Shown here one piece after another: positions 13,004-28,660 of a stretch of 64,000 bases of DNA. The stretch comes from Amaranthus tricolor. Lineage: Eukaryota; Streptophyta; Magnoliopsida; Caryophyllales; Amaranthaceae. The position numbers and the translations under genes are program-made. The stretch spans positions 87,001-151,000 of the forward strand of contig NC_080051.1 of the NCBI RefSeq assembly GCF_026212465.1. Direction: 5' to 3'. Below the pieces are notes generated by a model. That model was not told where the DNA came from. It searched no databases and saw only the letters and a list, made by a program, of their open reading frames with translations. Positions within the stretch are counted from its first letter, which is position 1, and the number at the start of each line of letters is the position of its first letter.

Positions 13004-13046
13004 AAGGATCAATGATCAATGAAGAATGAACGATGGAAGAATGAAC
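13004..13046. repeat. 43-bp unit (copy 4)
   Basis: GATGGAAG at 13,032-13,039, with AAAGAGT at 12,920. It lies 4,789 bp after copy 3. Confidence 0.95.
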
Positions 13047-15524
13047 AAGGATCAATGATCAATGAAGAATGAACGATGAAGAATGAACAAGGAACAATGA
13101 TCAATGAAGAATGATCGATGAAGAATGAACAAGGATCAATGATCAATGAAGAATGAACGATGAAGAATGAACAAGGATCAATGATAAATGAAAAATGAAC
13201 GATGAAGAATGAATAAGGATCAATGATCAATGACGAATGAACGATGAAGAATGAACAAGGATCAATGATCAATGAAGAATGAACGATGAAGAATGAACAA
13301 GGAGTAATGGTCAATGACGAATGAACGATGAAGAATGAACAAGGATCAATGATCAATGACGAATGAACGATGAAGAATGAACAAGGATCAATGATCAATG
13401 AAGAATGAACGATGAAGAATGAACAAGGATCAATGATCAATGAAGAATGAACGATGAAGAATGAACAAGGAACAATGATCAATGAAGAATGATCGATGAA
13501 GAATGAACAAGGATTAATGGTCAATGAAGAATGAACGATGAAGAATGAACAAGGATCAATGGTCAATGAAGAATGAACGATGAAGAATGAACAAGGATAA
13601 ATGATCAATGAAGAATGAACAAGGATCAATGATCAAAGAAGAATGAACGATGAAGAATGAACAAGGATCAATGATCAATGAAGAATGAACGATGAAGAAT
13701 GAACAAGGAGTAATGGTCAATGACGAATGAACGATGAAGAATGAACAAGGATCAATGATCAATGACGAATGAACAATGAAGAATGAACAAGGATCAACGA
13801 TCAATGAAGAATGAACGATGAAGAATGAACAAGGATCAATGATCAATGACGAATGAACGATGAAGAATGAACAAGGATCAATGATCAATGAAGAATGAAC
13901 AAGGATCAATGATCAAAGAAGAATGAACGATGAAGAATGAACAAGGATCAATGGTCAATGAAGAATGAACGATGAAGAATGAACAAGGATCAATGATCAA
14001 AGAAGAATGAACGATGAAGAATGAACAAGGATCAATGATCAATGAAGAATGAACGATGAAGAATGAACAAGGAGTAATGGTCAATGACGAATGAACGATG
14101 AAGAATGAACAAGGATCAATGATCAATGACGAATGAACGATGAAGAATGAACAAGGATCAATGATCAATGAAGAATGAACGATGAAGAATGAACAAGGAT
14201 CAATGATCAATGACGAATGAACGATGAAGAATTAACAAGGATCAATGATCAATGAAGAATGAACAAGGATCAATGATCAAAGAAGAATGAACGATGAAGA
14301 ATGAACAAGGTTCAATGATCAAGGAAGAATGAACGATGAAGAATGAACAAGGATTAATGGTCAATGACGAATGAACGATGAAGAATGAACAAGGATCAAT
14401 GATCAATGAAGAATGAACGATGAAGAATGAACAAGGAACAATGATCAATGAAGAATGATCGATGAAGAATGAACAAGGATTAATGGTCAATGAAGAATGA
14501 ACGATGAAGAATGAACAAGGATCAATGGTCAATGAAGAATGAACGATGAAGAATGAACAAGGATAAATGATCAATGAAGAATGAACAAGGATCAATGATC
14601 AAAGAAGAATGAACGATGAAGAATGAACAAGGATCAATGATCAATGAAGAATGAACGATGAAGAATGAACAAGGAGTAATGGTCAATGACGAATGAACGA
14701 TGAAGAATGAACAAGGATCAATGATCAATGACGAATGAACAATGAAGAATGAACAAGGATCAACGATCAATGAAGAATGAACGATGAAGAATGAACAAGG
14801 ATCAATGATCAATGACGAATGAACGATGAAGAATGAACAAGGATCAATGATCAATGAAGAATGAACAAGGATCAATGATCAAAGAAGAATGAACGATGAA
14901 GAATGAACAAGGATCAATGGTCAATGAAGAATGAACGATGAAGAATGAACAAGGATCAATGATCAAAGAAGAATGAACGATGAAGAATGAACAAGGATCA
15001 ATGATCAATGAAGAATGAACGATGAAGAATGAACAAGGAGTAATGGTCAATGACGAATGAACGATGAAGAATGAACAAGGATCAATGATCAATGACGAAT
15101 GAACGATGAAGAATGAACAAGGATCAATGATCAATGAAGAATGAACGATGAAGAATGAACAAGGATCAATGATCAATGACGAATGAACGATGAAGAATGA
15201 ACAAGGATCAATGATCAATGAAGAATGAACAAGGATCAATGATCAAAGAAGAATGAACGATGAAGAATGAACAAGGTTCAATGATCAAGGAAGAATGAAC
15301 GATGAAGAATGAACAAGGATTAATGGTCAATGACGAATGAACGATGAAGAATGAACAAGGATCAATGATCAATGAAGAATGAACGATGAAGAATGAACAA
15401 GGATTAATGGTCAATGACGAATGAACGATGAAGAATGAACAAGGATCAATGATCAATGAAGAATGAACGATGAAGAATGAACAAGGATCAATGATCAATG
15501 ACGAATGAACGATGAAGAATGAAC

Positions 15525-16014
15525 AAGGATCAATGATCAATGAAGAATGAACAAGGATCAATGATCAAAGAAGAATGAACGATGAAGAATGAACAAGGTT
15601 CAATGATCAATGAAGAATGAATGATGAAGAATGAACAAGGATTAATGGTCAATGACGAATGAACGATGAAGAATGAACAAGGATCAATGATCAATGAAGA
15701 ATGAACGATGAAGAATGAACAAGGATTAATGGTCAATGACGAATGAACGATGAAGAATGAACAAGGATCAATGATCAATGAAGAATGAACGATGAAGAAT
15801 GAACAAGGATCAATGATAAATGAAAAATGAACGATGAAGAATGAATAAGGATCAATGAACAATGACGAATGAACGATGAAGAATGAACAAGGATCAATGA
15901 TCAATGAAGAATGAACGATGAAGAATGAACAAGGAGTAATGGTCAATGACGAATGAACGATGAAGAATGAACAAGGATCAATGATCAATGACGAATGAAC
16001 GATGAAGAATGAAC
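15525..16014. repeat. 490-bp higher-order module ending before an S-E junction
   Basis: Twelve units: S, F, I', D, A, D, A, E, B, A, C, B. The B after E carries a private change (h2 AATGAAC near 15,857). The next short unit at 16,015 is followed by E rather than F, which marks a recombinant junction. The same S-E junction follows the 490-bp intervals that start at 32,175, 33,351 and 43,221, and one more occurs at 41,961. Confidence 0.82.
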
Positions 16015-17372
16015 AAGGATCAATGATCAATGAAGAATGAACAAGGATCAATGATAAATGAAAAATGAACGATGAAGAATGAATAAGGATCAATGATCAA
16101 TGACGAATGAACGATGAAGAATGAACAAGGATCAATGATCAATGAAGAATGAACGATGAAGAATGAACAAGGAGTAATGGTCAATGACGAATGAACGATG
16201 AAGAATGAACAAGGATCAATGATCAATGACGAATGAACGATGAAGAATGAATAAGGATCAATGATCAATGACGAATGAACGATGAAGAATGAACAAGGAT
16301 CAATGATCAATGAAGAATGAACGATGAAGAATGAACAAGGAGTAATGGTCAATGACGAATGAACGATGAAGAATGAACAAGGATCAATGATCAATGACGA
16401 ATGAACGATGAAGAATGAACAAGGATCAATGATCAATGAAGAATGAACGATGAAGAATGAACAAGGATTAATGGTCAATGACGAATGAACGATGAAGAAT
16501 GAACAAGGATCAATGATCAATGAAGAATGAACGATGAAGAATGAACAAGGATCAATGATCAATGACGAATGAACGATGAAGAATGAACAAGGATCAATGA
16601 TCAATGAAGAATGAACGATGAAGAATGAACAAGGATCAATGGTCAATGAAGAATGAACGATGAAGAATGAACAAGGATCAATGATCAATGAAGAATGAAC
16701 AAGGATCAATGATCAAAGAAGAATGAACGATGAAGAATGAACAAGGATCAATGATCAATGAAGAATGAACGATGAAGAATGAACAAGGAGTAATGGTCAA
16801 TGACGAATGAACGATGAAGAATGAACAAGGATCAATGATCAATGACGAATGAACGATGAAGAATGAATAAGGATCAATGATCAATGACGAATGAACGATG
16901 AAGAATGAACAAGGATCAATGATCAATGAAGAATGAACGATGAAGAATGAACAAGGAGTAATGGTCAATGACGAATGAACGATGAAGAATGAACAAGGAT
17001 CAATGATCAATGACGAATGAACGATGAAGAATGAACAAGGATCAATGATCAATGAAGAATGAACGATGAAGAATGAACAAGGATTAATGGTCAATGACGA
17101 ATGAACGATGAAGAATGAACAAGGATCAATGATCAATGAAGAATGAACGATGAAGAATGAACAAGGATCAATGATAAATGAAAAATGAACGATGAAGAAT
17201 GAATAAGGATCAATGATCAATGACGAATGAACGATGAAGAATGAACAAGGATCAATGATCAATGAAGAATGAACGATGAAGAATGAACAAAGAGTAATGG
17301 TCAATGACGAATGAACGATGAAGAATGAACAAGGATCAATGATCAATGACGAATGAACGATGAAGAATGAAC

Positions 17373-17415
17373 AAGGATCAATGATCAATGAAGAATGAAC
17401 GATGGAAGAATGAAC
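17373..17415. repeat. 43-bp unit (copy 5)
   Basis: GATGGAAG at 17,401-17,408, with AAAGAGT at 17,289. The G-type unit that follows carries h1 AACGAAC, shared only with copy 6. Confidence 0.95.
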
Positions 17416-18829
17416 AAGGATCAATGATCAATGAAGAATGAACGATGAAGAATGAACAACGAACAATGATCAATGAAGAATGATCGATGAAGAATGAACA
17501 AGGATCAATGATCAATGAAGAATGAACGATGAAGAATGAACAAGGATCAATGATAAATGAAAAATGAACGATGAAGAATGAATAAGGATCAATGATCAAT
17601 GACGAATGAACGATGAAGAATGAACAAGGATCAATGATCAATGAAGAATGAACGATGAAGAATGAACAAGGAGTAATGGTCAATGACGAATGAACGATGA
17701 AGAATGAACAAGGATCAATGGTCAATGAAGAATGAACGATGAAGAATGAACAAGGATCAATGATCAAAGAAGAATGAACGATGAAGAATGAACAAGGATC
17801 AATGATCAATGAAGAATGAACGATGAAGAATGAACAAGGAGTAATGGTCAATGACGAATGAACGATGAAGAATGAACAAGGATCAATGATCAATGACGAA
17901 TGAACGATGAAGAATGAACAAGGATCAATGATCAATGAAGAATGAACGATGAAGAATGAACAAGGATCAATGATCAATGACGAATGAACGATGAAGAATG
18001 AACAAGGATCAATGATCAATGAAGAATGAACAAGGATCAATGATCAAAGAAGAATGAACGATGAAGAATGAACAAGGTTCAATGATCAAGGAAGAATGAA
18101 CGATGAAGAATGAACAAGGATTAATGGTCAATGACGAATGAACGATGAAGAATGAACAAGGATCAATGATCAATGAAGAATGAACGATGAAGAATGAACA
18201 AGGATTAATGGTCAATGACGAATGAACGATGAAGAATGAACAAGGATCAATGATCAATGAAGAATGAACGATGAAGAATGAACAAGGATCAATGATAAAT
18301 GAAAAATGAACGATGAAGAATGAATAAGGATCAATGATCAATGACGAATGAACGATGAAGAATGAACAAGGATCAATGATCAATGAAGAATGAACGATGA
18401 AGAATGAACAAGGAGTAATGGTCAATGACGAATGAACGATGAAGAATGAACAAGGATCAATGATCAATGACGAATGAACGATGAAGAATGAACAAGGATC
18501 AATGATCAATGAAGAATGAACGATGAAGAATGAACAAGGATTAATGGTCAATGACGAATGAACGATGAAGAATGAACAAGGATCAATGATCAATGAAGAA
18601 TGAACGATGAAGAATGAACAAGGATCAATGATAAATGAAAAATGAACGATGAAGAATGAATAAGGATCAATGATCAATGACGAATGAACGATGAAGAATG
18701 AACAAGGATCAATGATCAATGAAGAATGAACGATGAAGAATGAACAAAGAGTAATGGTCAATGACGAATGAACGATGAAGAATGAACAAGGATCAATGAT
18801 CAATGACGAATGAACGATGAAGAATGAAC

Positions 18830-18872
18830 AAGGATCAATGATCAATGAAGAATGAACGATGGAAGAATGAAC
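18830..18872. repeat. 43-bp unit (copy 6)
   Basis: GATGGAAG at 18,858-18,865, with AAAGAGT at 18,746. It lies 1,457 bp after copy 5. Confidence 0.95.
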
Positions 18873-19460
18873 AAGGATCAATGATCAATGAAGAATGAAC
18901 GATGAAGAATGAACAACGAACAATGATCAATGAAGAATGATCGATGAAGAATGAACAAGGATCAATGATCAATGAAGAATGAACGATGAAGAATGAACAA
19001 GGATCAATGATAAATGAAAAATGAACGATGAAGAATGAATAAGGATCAATGATCAATGACGAATGAACGATGAAGAATGAACAAGGATCAATGATCAATG
19101 AAGAATGAACGATGAAGAATGAACAAGGAGTAATGGTCAATGACGAATGAACGATGAAGAATGAACAAGGATCAATGGTCAATGAAGAATGAACGATGAA
19201 GAATGAACAAGGATCAATGATCAAAGAAGAATGAACGATGAAGAATGAACAAGGATCAATGATCAATGAAGAATGAACGATGAAGAATGAACAAGGAGTA
19301 ATGGTCAATGACGAATGAACGATGAAGAATGAACAAGGATCAATGATCAATGACGAATGAACGATGAAGAATGAACAAGGATCAATGATCAATGAAGAAT
19401 GAACGATGAAGAATGAACAAGGATCAATGATCAATGACGAATGAACGATGAAGAATGAAC

Positions 19461-20160
19461 AAGGATCAATGATCAATGAAGAATGAACAAGGATCAATGA
19501 TCAAAGAAGAATGAACGATGAAGAATGAACAAGGTTCAATGATCAAGGAAGAATGAACGATGAAGAATGAACAAGGATTAATGGTCAATGACGAATGAAC
19601 GATGAAGAATGAACAAGGATCAATGATCAATGAAGAATGAACGATGAAGAATGAACAAGGATTAATGGTCAATGACGAATGAACGATGAAGAATGAACAA
19701 GGATCAATGATCAATGAAGAATGAACGATGAAGAATGAACAAGGATCAATGATAAATGAAAAATGAACGATGAAGAATGAATAAGGATCAATGATCAATG
19801 ACGAATGAACGATGAAGAATGAACAAGGATCAATGATCAATGAAGAATGAACGATGAAGAATGAACAAGGAGTAATGGTCAATGACGAATGAACGATGAA
19901 GAATGAACAAGGATCAATGATCAATGACGAATGAACGATGAAGAATGAACAAGGATCAATGATCAATGAAGAATGAACGATGAAGAATGAACAAGGATCA
20001 ATGATCAATGAAGAATGAACGATGAAGAATGAACAAGGAACAATGATCAATGAAGAATGATCGATGAAGAATGAACAAGGATTAATGGTCAATGAAGAAT
20101 GAACGATGAAGAATGAACAAGGATCAATGGTCAATGAAGAATGAACGATGAAGAATGAAC
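19461..20160. repeat. 700-bp higher-order module
   Basis: Seventeen units: S, F, I, D, A, D, A, E, B, A, C, B, A, A, G, D', H. G carries h1 AAGGAAC and h4 AATGATC, which creates the string TGATCGATGA across h4-h5. The same length recurs from 22,191, 35,815, 51,845 and 61,491; the last three carry AAGTAAG in the I unit. Confidence 0.85.
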
Positions 20161-23100
20161 AAGGATCAATGATCAATGAAGAATGAACAAGGATCAATGA
20201 TCAAAGAAGAATGAACGATGAAGAATGAACAAGGATCAATGATCAATGAAGAATGAACGATGAAGAATGAACAAGGAGTAATGGTCAATGACGAATGAAC
20301 GATGAAGAATGAACAAGGATCAATGATCAATGACGAATGAACAATGAAGAATGAACAAGGATCAACGATCAATGAAGAATGAACGATGAAGAATGAACAA
20401 GGATCAATGATCAATGACGAATGAACGATGAAGAATGAACAAGGATCAATGATCAATGAAGAATGAACAAGGATCAATGATCAAAGAAGAATGAACGATG
20501 AAGAATGAACAAGGATCAATGGTCAATGAAGAATGAACGATGAAGAATGAACAAAGATCAATGATCAAAGAAGAATGAACGATGAAGAATGAACAAGGAT
20601 CAATGATCAATGAAGAATGAACGATGAAGAATGAACAAGGAGTAATGGTCAATGACGAATGAACGATGAAGAATGAACAAGGATCAATGATCAATGACGA
20701 ATGAACGATGAAGAATGAACAAGGATCAATGATCAATGAAGAATGAACGATGAAGAATGAACAAGGATCAATGATCAATGACGAATGAACGATGAAGAAT
20801 GAACAAGGATCAATGATCAATGAAGAATGAACAAGGATCAATGATCAAAGAAGAATGAACGATGAAGAATGAACAAGGTTCAATGATCAATGAAGAATGA
20901 ATGATGAAGAATGAACAAGGATTAATGGTCAATGACGAATGAACGATGAAGAATGAACAAGGATCAATGATCAATGAAGAATGAACGATGAAGAATGAAC
21001 AAGGATCAATGATAAATGAAAAATGAACGATGAAGAATGAATAAGGATCAATGATCAATGACGAATGAACGATGAAGAATGAACAAGGATCAATGATCAA
21101 TGAAGAATGAACGATGAAGAATGAACAAGGAGTAATGGTCAATGACGAATGAACGATGAAGAATGAACAAGGATCAATGATCAATGACGAATGAACGATG
21201 AAGAATGAACAAGGATCAATGATCAATGAAGAATGAACGATGAAGAATGAACAAGGATCAATGATCAATGAAGAATGAACGATGAAGAATGAACAAGGAA
21301 CAATGATCAATGAAGAATGATCGATGAAGAATGAACAAGGATTAATGGTCAATGAAGAATGAACGATGAAGAATGAACAAGGATCAATGGTCAATGAAGA
21401 ATGAACGATGAAGAATGAACAAGGATCAATGATCAATGAAGAATGAACAAGGATCAATGATCAAAGAAGAATGAACGATGAAGAATGAACAAGGATCAAT
21501 GATCAATGAAGAATGAACGATGAAGAATGAACAAGGATCAATGATCAAAGAAGAATGAACGATGAAGAATGAACAAGGATCAATGATCAAAGAAGAATGA
21601 ACGATGAAGAATGAACAAGGATCAATGATCAATGAAGAATGAACGATGAAGAATGAACAAGGAGTAATGGTCAATGACGAATGAACGATGAAGAATGAAC
21701 AAGGATCAATGATCAATGACGAATGAACAATGAAGAATGAACAAGGATCAACGATCAATGAAGAATGAACGATGAAGAATGAACAAGGATCAATGATCAA
21801 TGACGAATGAACGATGAAGAATGAACAAGGATCAATGATCAATGAAGAATGAACAAGGATCAATGATCAAAGAAGAATGAACGATGAAGAATGAACAAGG
21901 ATCAATGGTCAATGAAGAATGAACGATGAAGAATGAACAAAGATCAATGATCAAAGAAGAATGAACGATGAAGAATGAACAAGGATCAATGATCAATGAA
22001 GAATGAACGATGAAGAATGAACAAGGAGTAATGGTCAATGACGAATGAACGATGAAGAATGAACAAGGATCAATGATCAATGACGAATGAACGATGAAGA
22101 ATGAACAAGGATCAATGATCAATGAAGAATGAACGATGAAGAATGATCAAGGATCAATGATCAATGACGAATGAACGATGAAGAATGAACAAGGATCAAT
22201 GATCAATGAAGAATGAACAAGGATCAATGATCAAAGAAGAATGAACGATGAAGAATGAACAAGGTTCAATGATCAAGGAAGAATGAACGATGAAGAATGA
22301 ACAAGGATTAATGGTCAATGACGAATGAACGATGAAGAATGAACAAGGATCAATGATCAATGAAGAATGAACGATGAAGAATGAACAAGGATTAATGGTC
22401 AATGACGAATGAACGATGAAGAATGAACAAGGATCAATGATCAATGAAGAATGAACGATGAAGAATGAACAAGGATCAATGATAAATGAAAAATGAACGA
22501 TGAAGAATGAATAAGGATCAATGATCAATGACGAATGAACGATGAAGAATGAACAAGGATCAATGATCAATGAAGAATGAACGATGAAGAATGAACAAGG
22601 AGTAATGGTCAATGACGAATGAACGATGAAGAATGAACAAGGATCAATGATCAATGACGAATGAACGATGAAGAATGAACAAGGATCAATGATCAATGAA
22701 GAATGAACGATGAAGAATGAACAAGGATCAATGATCAATGAAGAATGAACGATGAAGAATGAACAAGGAACAATGATCAATGAAGAATGATCGATGAAGA
22801 ATGAACAAGGATTAATGGTCAATGAAGAATGAACGATGAAGAATGAACAAGGATCAATGGTCAATGAAGAATGAACGATGAAGAATGAACAAGGATCAAT
22901 GATCAATGAAGAATGAACAAGGATCAATGATCAAAGAAGAATGAACGATGAAGAATGAACAAGGATCAATGATCAATGAAGAATGAACGATGAAGAATGA
23001 ACAAGGAGTAATGGTCAATGACGAATGAACGATGAAGAATGAACAAGGATCAATGATCAATGACGAATGAACAATGAAGAATGAACAAGGATCAACGATC

Positions 23101-24528
23101 AATGAAGAATGAACGATGAAGAATGAACAAGGATCAATGATCAATGACGAATGAACGATGAAGAATGAACAAGGATCAATGATCAATGAAGAATGAACAA
23201 GGATCAATGATCAAAGAAGAATGAACGATGAAGAATGAACAAGGATCAATGGTCAATGAAGAATGAACGATGAAGAATGAACAAGGATCAATGATCAAAG
23301 AAGAATGAACGATGAAGAATGAACAAGGATCAATGATCAATGAAGAATGAACGATGAAGAATGAACAAGGAGTAATGGTCAATGACGAATGAACGATGAA
23401 GAATGAACAAGGATCAATGATCAATGACGAATGAACGATGAAGAATGAACAAGGATCAATGATCAATGAAGAATGAACGATGAAGAATGAACAAGGATCA
23501 ATGATCAATGACGAATGAACGATGAAGAATGAACAAGGATCAATGATCAATGAAGAATGAACAAGGATCAATGATCAAAGAAGAATGAACGATGAAGAAT
23601 GAACAAGGTTCAATGATCAATGAAGAATGAATGATGAAGAATGAACAAGGATTAATGGTCAATGACGAATGAACGATGAAGAATGAACAAGGATCAATGA
23701 TCAATGAAGAATGAACGATGAAGAATGAACAAGGATTAATGGTCAATGACGAATGAACGATGAAGAATGAACAAGGATCAATGATCAATGAAGAATGAAC
23801 GATGAAGAATGAACAAGGATCAATGATAAATGAAAAATGAACGATGAAGAATGAATAAGGATCAATGATCAATGACGAATGAACGATGAAGAATGAACAA
23901 GGATCAATGATCAATGAAGAATGAACGATGAAGAATGAACAAGGAGTAATGGTCAATGACGAATGAACGATGAAGAATGAACAAGGATCAATGATCAATG
24001 ACGAATGAACGATGAAGAATGAATAAGGATCAATGATCAATGACGAATGAACGATGAAGAATGAACAAGGATCAATGATCAATGAAGAATGAACGATGAA
24101 GAATGAACAAGGAGTAATGGTCAATGACGAATGAACGATGAAGAATGAACAAGGATCAATGATCAATGACGAATGAACGATGAAGAATGAACAAGGATCA
24201 ATGATCAATGAAGAATGAACGATGAAGAATGAACAAGGATTAATGGTCAATGACGAATGAACGATGAAGAATGAACAAGGATCAATGATCAATGAAGAAT
24301 GAACGATGAAGAATGAACAAGGATCAATGATAAATGAAAAATGAACGATGAAGAATGAATAAGGATCAATGATCAATGACGAATGAACGATGAAGAATGA
24401 ACAAGGATCAATGATCAATGAAGAATGAACGATGAAGAATGAACAAAGAGTAATGGTCAATGACGAATGAACGATGAAGAATGAACAAGGATCAATGATC
24501 AATGACGAATGAACGATGAAGAATGAAC

Positions 24529-24571
24529 AAGGATCAATGATCAATGAAGAATGAACGATGGAAGAATGAAC
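24529..24571. repeat. 43-bp unit (copy 7)
   Basis: GATGGAAG at 24,557-24,564, with AAAGAGT at 24,445. It lies 22,224 bp after copy 1. Confidence 0.95.
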
Positions 24572-27500
24572 AAGGATCAATGATCAATGAAGAATGAACG
24601 ATGAAGAATGAACAAGGAACAATGATCAATGAAGAATGATCGATGAAGAATGAACAAGGATCAATGATCAATGAAGAATGAACGATGAAGAATGAACAAG
24701 GATCAATGATAAATGAAAAATGAACGATGAAGAATGAATAAGGATCAATGATCAATGACGAATGAACGATGAAGAATGAACAAGGATCAATGATCAATGA
24801 AGAATGAACGATGAAGAATGAACAAGGAGTAATGGTCAATGACGAATGAACGATGAAGAATGAACAAGGATCAATGATCAATGACGAATGAACGATGAAG
24901 AATGAACAAGGATCAATGATCAATGAAGAATGAACGATGAAGAATGAACAAGGATCAATGATCAATGAAGAATGAACGATGAAGAATGAACAAGGAACAA
25001 TGATCAATGAAGAATGATCGATGAAGAATGAACAAGGATTAATGGTCAATGAAGAATGAACGATGAAGAATGAACAAGGATCAATGGTCAATGAAGAATG
25101 AACGATGAAGAATGAACAAGGATAAATGATCAATGAAGAATGAACAAGGATCAATGATCAAAGAAGAATGAACGATGAAGAATGAACAAGGATCAATGAT
25201 CAATGAAGAATGAACGATGAAGAATGAACAAGGAGTAATGGTCAATGACGAATGAACGATGAAGAATGAACAAGGATCAATGATCAATGACGAATGAACA
25301 ATGAAGAATGAACAAGGATCAACGATCAATGAAGAATGAACGATGAAGAATGAACAAGGATCAATGATCAATGACGAATGAACGATGAAGAATGAACAAG
25401 GATCAATGATCAATGAAGAATGAACAAGGATCAATGATCAAAGAAGAATGAACGATGAAGAATGAACAAGGATCAATGGTCAATGAAGAATGAACGATGA
25501 AGAATGAACAAGGATCAATGATCAAAGAAGAATGAACGATGAAGAATGAACAAGGATCAATGATCAATGAAGAATGAACGATGAAGAATGAACAAGGAGT
25601 AATGGTCAATGACGAATGAACGATGAAGAATGAACAAGGATCAATGATCAATGACGAATGAACGATGAAGAATGAACAAGGATCAATGATCAATGAAGAA
25701 TGAACGATGAAGAATGAACAAGGATCAATGATCAATGACGAATGAACGATGAAGAATGAACAAGGATCAATGATCAATGAAGAATGAACAAGGATCAATG
25801 ATCAAAGAAGAATGAACGATGAAGAATGAACAAGGTTCAATGATCAAGGAAGAATGAACGATGAAGAATGAACAAGGATTAATGGTCAATGACGAATGAA
25901 CGATGAAGAATGAACAAGGATCAATGATCAATGAAGAATGAACGATGAAGAATGAACAAGGATTAATGGTCAATGACGAATGAACGATGAAGAATGAACA
26001 AGGATCAATGATCAATGAAGAATGAACGATGAAGAATGAACAAGGATCAATGATCAATGACGAATGAACGATGAAGAATGAACAAGGATCAATGATCAAT
26101 GAAGAATGAACAAGGATCAATGATCAAAGAAGAATGAACGATGAAGAATGAACAAGGTTCAATGATCAATGAAGAATGAATGATGAAGAATGAACAAGGA
26201 TTAATGGTCAATGACGAATGAACGATGAAGAATGAACAAGGATCAATGATCAATGAAGAATGAACGATGAAGAATGAACAAGGATTAATGGTCAATGACG
26301 AATGAACGATGAAGAATGAACAAGGATCAATGATCAATGAAGAATGAACGATGAAGAATGAACAAGGATCAATGATAAATGAAAAATGAACGATGAAGAA
26401 TGAATAAGGATCAATGATCAATGACGAATGAACGATGAAGAATGAACAAGGATCAATGATCAATGAAGAATGAACGATGAAGAATGAACAAGGAGTAATG
26501 GTCAATGACGAATGAACGATGAAGAATGAACAAGGATCAATGATCAATGACGAATGAACGATGAAGAATGAATAAGGATCAATGATCAATGACGAATGAA
26601 CGATGAAGAATGAACAAGGATCAATGATCAATGAAGAATGAACGATGAAGAATGAACAAGGAGTAATGGTCAATGACGAATGAACGATGAAGAATGAACA
26701 AGGATCAATGATCAATGACGAATGAACGATGAAGAATGAACAAGGATCAATGATCAATGAAGAATGAACGATGAAGAATGAACAAGGATTAATGGTCAAT
26801 GACGAATGAACGATGAAGAATGAACAAGGATCAATGATCAATGAAGAATGAACGATGAAGAATGAACAAGGATCAATGATCAATGACGAATGAACGATGA
26901 AGAATGAACAAGGATCAATGATCAATGAAGAATGAACGATGAAGAATGAACAAGGATCAATGGTCAATGAAGAATGAACGATGAAGAATGAACAAGGATC
27001 AATGATCAAAGAAGAATGAACGATGAAGAATGAACAAGGATCAATGATCAATGAAGAATGAACGATGAAGAATGAACAAGGAGTAATGGTCAATGACGAA
27101 TGAACGATGAAGAATGAACAAGGATCAATGATCAATGACGAATGAACGATGAAGAATGAACAAGGATCAATGATCAATGAAGAATGAACGATGAAGAATG
27201 AACAAGGATCAATGATCAATGACGAATGAACGATGAAGAATGAACAAGGATCAATGATCAATGAAGAATGAACAAGGATCAATGATCAAAGAAGAATGAA
27301 CGATGAAGAATGAACAAGGTTCAATGATCAATGAAGAATGAATGATGAAGAATGAACAAGGATTAATGGTCAATGACGAATGAACGATGAAGAATGAACA
27401 AGGATCAATGATCAATGAAGAATGAACGATGAAGAATGAACAAGGATTAATGGTCAATGACGAATGAACGATGAAGAATGAACAAGGATCAATGATCAAT

Positions 27501-28617
27501 GAAGAATGAACGATGAAGAATGAACAAGGATCAATGATAAATGAAAAATGAACGATGAAGAATGAATAAGGATCAATGATCAATGACGAATGAACGATGA
27601 AGAATGAACAAGGATCAATGATCAATGAAGAATGAACGATGAAGAATGAACAAGGAGTAATGGTCAATGACGAATGAACGATGAAGAATGAACAAGGATC
27701 AATGATCAATGACGAATGAACGATGAAGAATGAATAAGGATCAATGATCAATGACGAATGAACGATGAAGAATGAACAAGGATCAATGATCAATGAAGAA
27801 TGAACGATGAAGAATGAACAAGGAGTAATGGTCAATGACGAATGAACGATGAAGAATGAACAAGGATCAATGATCAATGACGAATGAACGATGAAGAATG
27901 AACAAGGATCAATGATCAATGAAGAATGAACGATGAAGAATGAACAAGGATTAATGGTCAATGACGAATGAACGATGAAGAATGAACAAGGATCAATGAT
28001 CAATGAAGAATGAACGATGAAGAATGAACAAGGAGTAATGGTCAATGACGAATGAACGATGAAGAATGAACAAGGATCAATGATCAATGACGAATGAACG
28101 ATGAAGAATGAATAAGGATCAATGATCAATGACGAATGAACGATGAAGAATGAACAAGGATCAATGATCAATGAAGAATGAACGATGAAGAATGAACAAG
28201 GAGTAATGGTCAATGACGAATGAACGATGAAGAATGAACAAGGATCAATGATCAATGACGAATGAACGATGAAGAATGAACAAGGATCAATGATCAATGA
28301 AGAATGAACGATGAAGAATGAACAAGGATTAATGGTCAATGACGAATGAACGATGAAGAATGAACAAGGATCAATGATCAATGAAGAATGAACGATGAAG
28401 AATGAACAAGGATCAATGATAAATGAAAAATGAACGATGAAGAATGAATAAGGATCAATGATCAATGACGAATGAACGATGAAGAATGAACAAGGATCAA
28501 TGATCAATGAAGAATGAACGATGAAGAATGAACAAAGAGTAATGGTCAATGACGAATGAACGATGAAGAATGAACAAGGATCAATGATCAATGACGAATG
28601 AACGATGAAGAATGAAC

Positions 28618-28660
28618 AAGGATCAATGATCAATGAAGAATGAACGATGGAAGAATGAAC
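28618..28660. repeat. 43-bp unit (copy 8, last)
   Basis: GATGGAAG at 28,646-28,653, with AAAGAGT at 28,534. It lies 22,224 bp after copy 2 and 20,403 bp after copy 3, which shows a mosaic origin. Confidence 0.95.

Larger units (their letters stand above)
12010..19460. repeat. Array block 3
   Basis: Short units start at 12,010, 13,593, 13,873, 14,237, 14,559, 14,839, 15,203, 15,525, 16,015, 16,673 and 18,004. The first 2.4 kb copies 7,226 to about 9,640 with an offset of 4,789 bp. A private AATTAAC lies near 14,229. A shared variant h1 AACGAAC near 17,459 and 18,916 links two copies 1,457 bp apart. No gene seen. Confidence 0.92.
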
